A DNA stretch of 64,000 nucleotides from Haliclystus octoradiatus (taxonomy: Eukaryota > Cnidaria > Staurozoa > Stauromedusae > Haliclystidae). Location: assembly GCA_916610825.1 (NCBI GenBank), contig OU744447.1, forward strand, positions 1,680,146 to 1,744,145, in the 5' to 3' direction. Below the pieces are notes generated by a model. That model searched no databases. It was not told the DNA's origin and saw only the letters and a program-made list of their open reading frames with translations. Below are positions 62,530-64,000 of the stretch, piece by piece (position 1 is the stretch's first letter; every line of letters starts with the position of its first letter). Both the position numbers and the translations under genes were made by a program.

Positions 62530-63250
62530 TCATCTTGTGCCAGCCGTGTCCGGTGCGAAGTGCCGACCTCCGGTCGGGGTGTCGCACTGCCATGATGACA
62601 GCGAGCGCGTCCTCGCGCGAAGCCGCCACAAAAAACAGAAACACAACGACCACCCACGGACGACAGTCTTTACAGGCCGAATTAATCTTGAAGTTGGTAG
62701 AGAGAGATCTCGGCAACGGCCGTTCAGATCAATACGAAAGCAGCAGCAATCGGAAGATAGTGCAAAATCATTGCAGAAAGTTTTTTTTCAGCGTTGTGAA
62801 GGCATCCGTTGGTTTTTAATTAATTTTTCAAATTTCAGTCCCTTCCTTGAGTCATTACGCTGGGACGTCGTAACCGAACGGACAGAGAACGCCAGCCTCA
62901 TCAGTCGAGCCGCCCGCACAACGACAGTATTGTGATATCAGCCCGCAGTATAGGCATGGCATGACCGCAAAGCATTGCTTCTTTTTATCAGTTTCTATGA
63001 GTTTCTTATGAATTTCCCTATCGGACGTTGCACTTCGAATTAATTTCAATATTTTATTTGACGCTCGAGCGGCTGCTACCGTCTTTCTGACGTGTTTCTA
63101 GGACACAGAGTTCTGTAGTGAGCTGCACAGGCTCGGCAGTTTTGTAATTTTTACTTCCATACTGGCCCGAACGGAGAGACCTTTTTATGTCGCTCTGATT
63201 GGCACAAGCTTTTGAACGGCCACAATTCTGTTGGCCACGGAGCATGATGA
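62530..63250. other. CpG-richer patch
   Basis: Unlike the rest of the window this stretch has many CG dinucleotides (GAGCGCGTCCTCGCGCG near 62603). Overlapping frames in several directions are typical of GC-rich DNA and lack known motifs. It could be an unmethylated island, a recent foreign or satellite-like segment, or an exon of an unknown gene. Confidence 0.4.
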
Positions 63251-63919
63251 ATCGTGGATGGACAATGTTTGTAAATATGTGCATCACAGTAAATATATTA
63301 AAGTTCGAATAAAAGTTATCAAGCTATTAACAATTATATAACTGATCATCTTAGTAAATAAATATAGGAGATATTATAAGTAGAAATAACCATTTTTAGC
63401 TTATGATTATATAGAATACTGCATTGCAATAAATATAGATATTAAAGTTCCATTTAAAGTTGTATGTTGTATGTATATATGTATATATATTTGTATCACA
63501 TGGCTAACATGCAAATGAAACAAAGGAGGATATTTTTAAATGTATTCTCACTTAAATGTGGCCTTCAAAATTCTAAAATAAAACATTACTATCATAGGTA
63601 CAGAGAAATATCAATAGACAGTGCATACAAAGAGCTGAAATATATCATATGGTAAATAGAAAATACATAACCAAGCAACTGAGATTTAACTAGAGTAACT
63701 ACAATATTTAGATAGACTAACTATGTTACGTTTTGTTTGGAATATTTCCAAAGATTTGTGAGAAATCCCATCTTCAGTCTTCAGAAATGCTATTCCATGG
63801 ACTGATGAATCTGTTAGCGAAGGCATATTTGCAACAATCATATTTTCAGTTCATTTTTGAACGAAGTCTCAAATAGTGTCCACGACTAGGATACTTAGCG
63901 GGATACTTAGACTGGGCAA
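63251..63919. other. No gene recognised
   Basis: AT-rich with TATGTATATATGTATATATA near 63471. The 63-codon frame at 63464-63655 shows no motif. Confidence 0.5.
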
Positions 63920-64000
63920 ATTCGTCTTTTATTTCATTTTGTCAAAATTGACAGGCAAAGCAGAGTAGAGTCACATCAAATTATTTCGCTGAATTGCAGC
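63920..64000 (-). mobile_element. Non-LTR 3'-UTR fragment
   Basis: The complement reads GTGACTCTACTCTGC, TTGCCTGTCAATTTTGACAA and AATGAAATAAAA, resembling the 3' UTR of the elements ending at 30187 and 38641 (GTGAC, TTTGCC, TCAATTTGACAAAAT). The rest lies beyond the window edge. Confidence 0.5.

Noticed and set aside
62498..62935. Overlapping 72-132-codon frames in the CpG-rich patch
   Set aside because: Three overlapping frames on both strands are expected in GC-rich DNA and none shows a domain.

Overview
This is animal (metazoan) genomic DNA: AT-rich, intron-bearing and crowded with transposable elements. It contains no rRNA, true tRNA, CRISPR array or operon. Extracellular domain families (Kunitz, PAN/apple-like, F-type lectin) with symmetric-phase introns, together with L2/CR1-type retrotransposons, T2/Kolobok-like TTAA elements, a MULE and a tRNA-derived SINE, suggest a marine invertebrate. 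I cannot name the species.

Host genes. All recognisable host genes lie on the minus strand. (1) A Kunitz cluster occupies 23.4-35.0 kb. Gene A has a signal-peptide exon at 30.35 kb and four 165-bp Kunitz exons at 27.9, 27.4, 26.9 and 24.05 kb. Gene B has a signal+Kunitz exon at 34.99 kb and a frameshifted Kunitz exon at 33.9 kb. Gene C is a small secreted Kunitz-like ORF at 23.6 kb. All members lack the cysteine pair of the canonical Kunitz 14-38 disulfide. (2) A four-exon gene at 40.06-52.67 kb encodes a predicted 257-residue secreted protein with a PAN-like domain and an F-type (fucolectin) domain; the phases of all four exons agree. A damaged copy of its last exon lies at 2.17-2.32 kb, inside a segmental duplication.

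Mobile DNA by region. 1.0-4.2 kb: gag remnant, SINE, duplicated lectin segment and a TGATCA-rich tandem array. 4.5-8.2 kb: a dead Ty3/gypsy-like element, directly followed by a 1.55-kb (ATTTC)n array (8255-9805). 10.5-14.8 kb: minisatellite, a 951-bp inverted-repeat element, three exon-like units and a SINE. 15.3-22.9 kb: a decayed MULE split by a nearly full-length 4.1-kb two-ORF non-LTR retrotransposon. 28-39 kb: SINEs, RT fragments, a 312-bp MITE and a 199-bp T2-type MITE. 40.7-42.7 kb: a 2,027-bp TTAA-flanked element with ~200-bp inverted repeats, inserted in the last intron of the lectin gene. 45.08-46.76 kb: a 1.68-kb non-autonomous LTR element in the preceding intron. 54.5-60.3 kb: two degenerate non-LTR elements and further inverted-repeat elements. 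61.8-64 kb: an unidentified decayed coding tract, a CpG-richer patch and an RT 3' end.

The two host systems look extracellular: candidate protease-inhibitor-like or channel-ligand-like Kunitz scaffolds, and a carbohydrate-recognition protein. Both may act in defence or external secretion, but that is inference. The insertions are informative because the duplicated lectin segment keeps an empty site for the 2-kb TTAA element, and the MULE reading frame lets the pre-insertion site of the retrotransposon be inferred.
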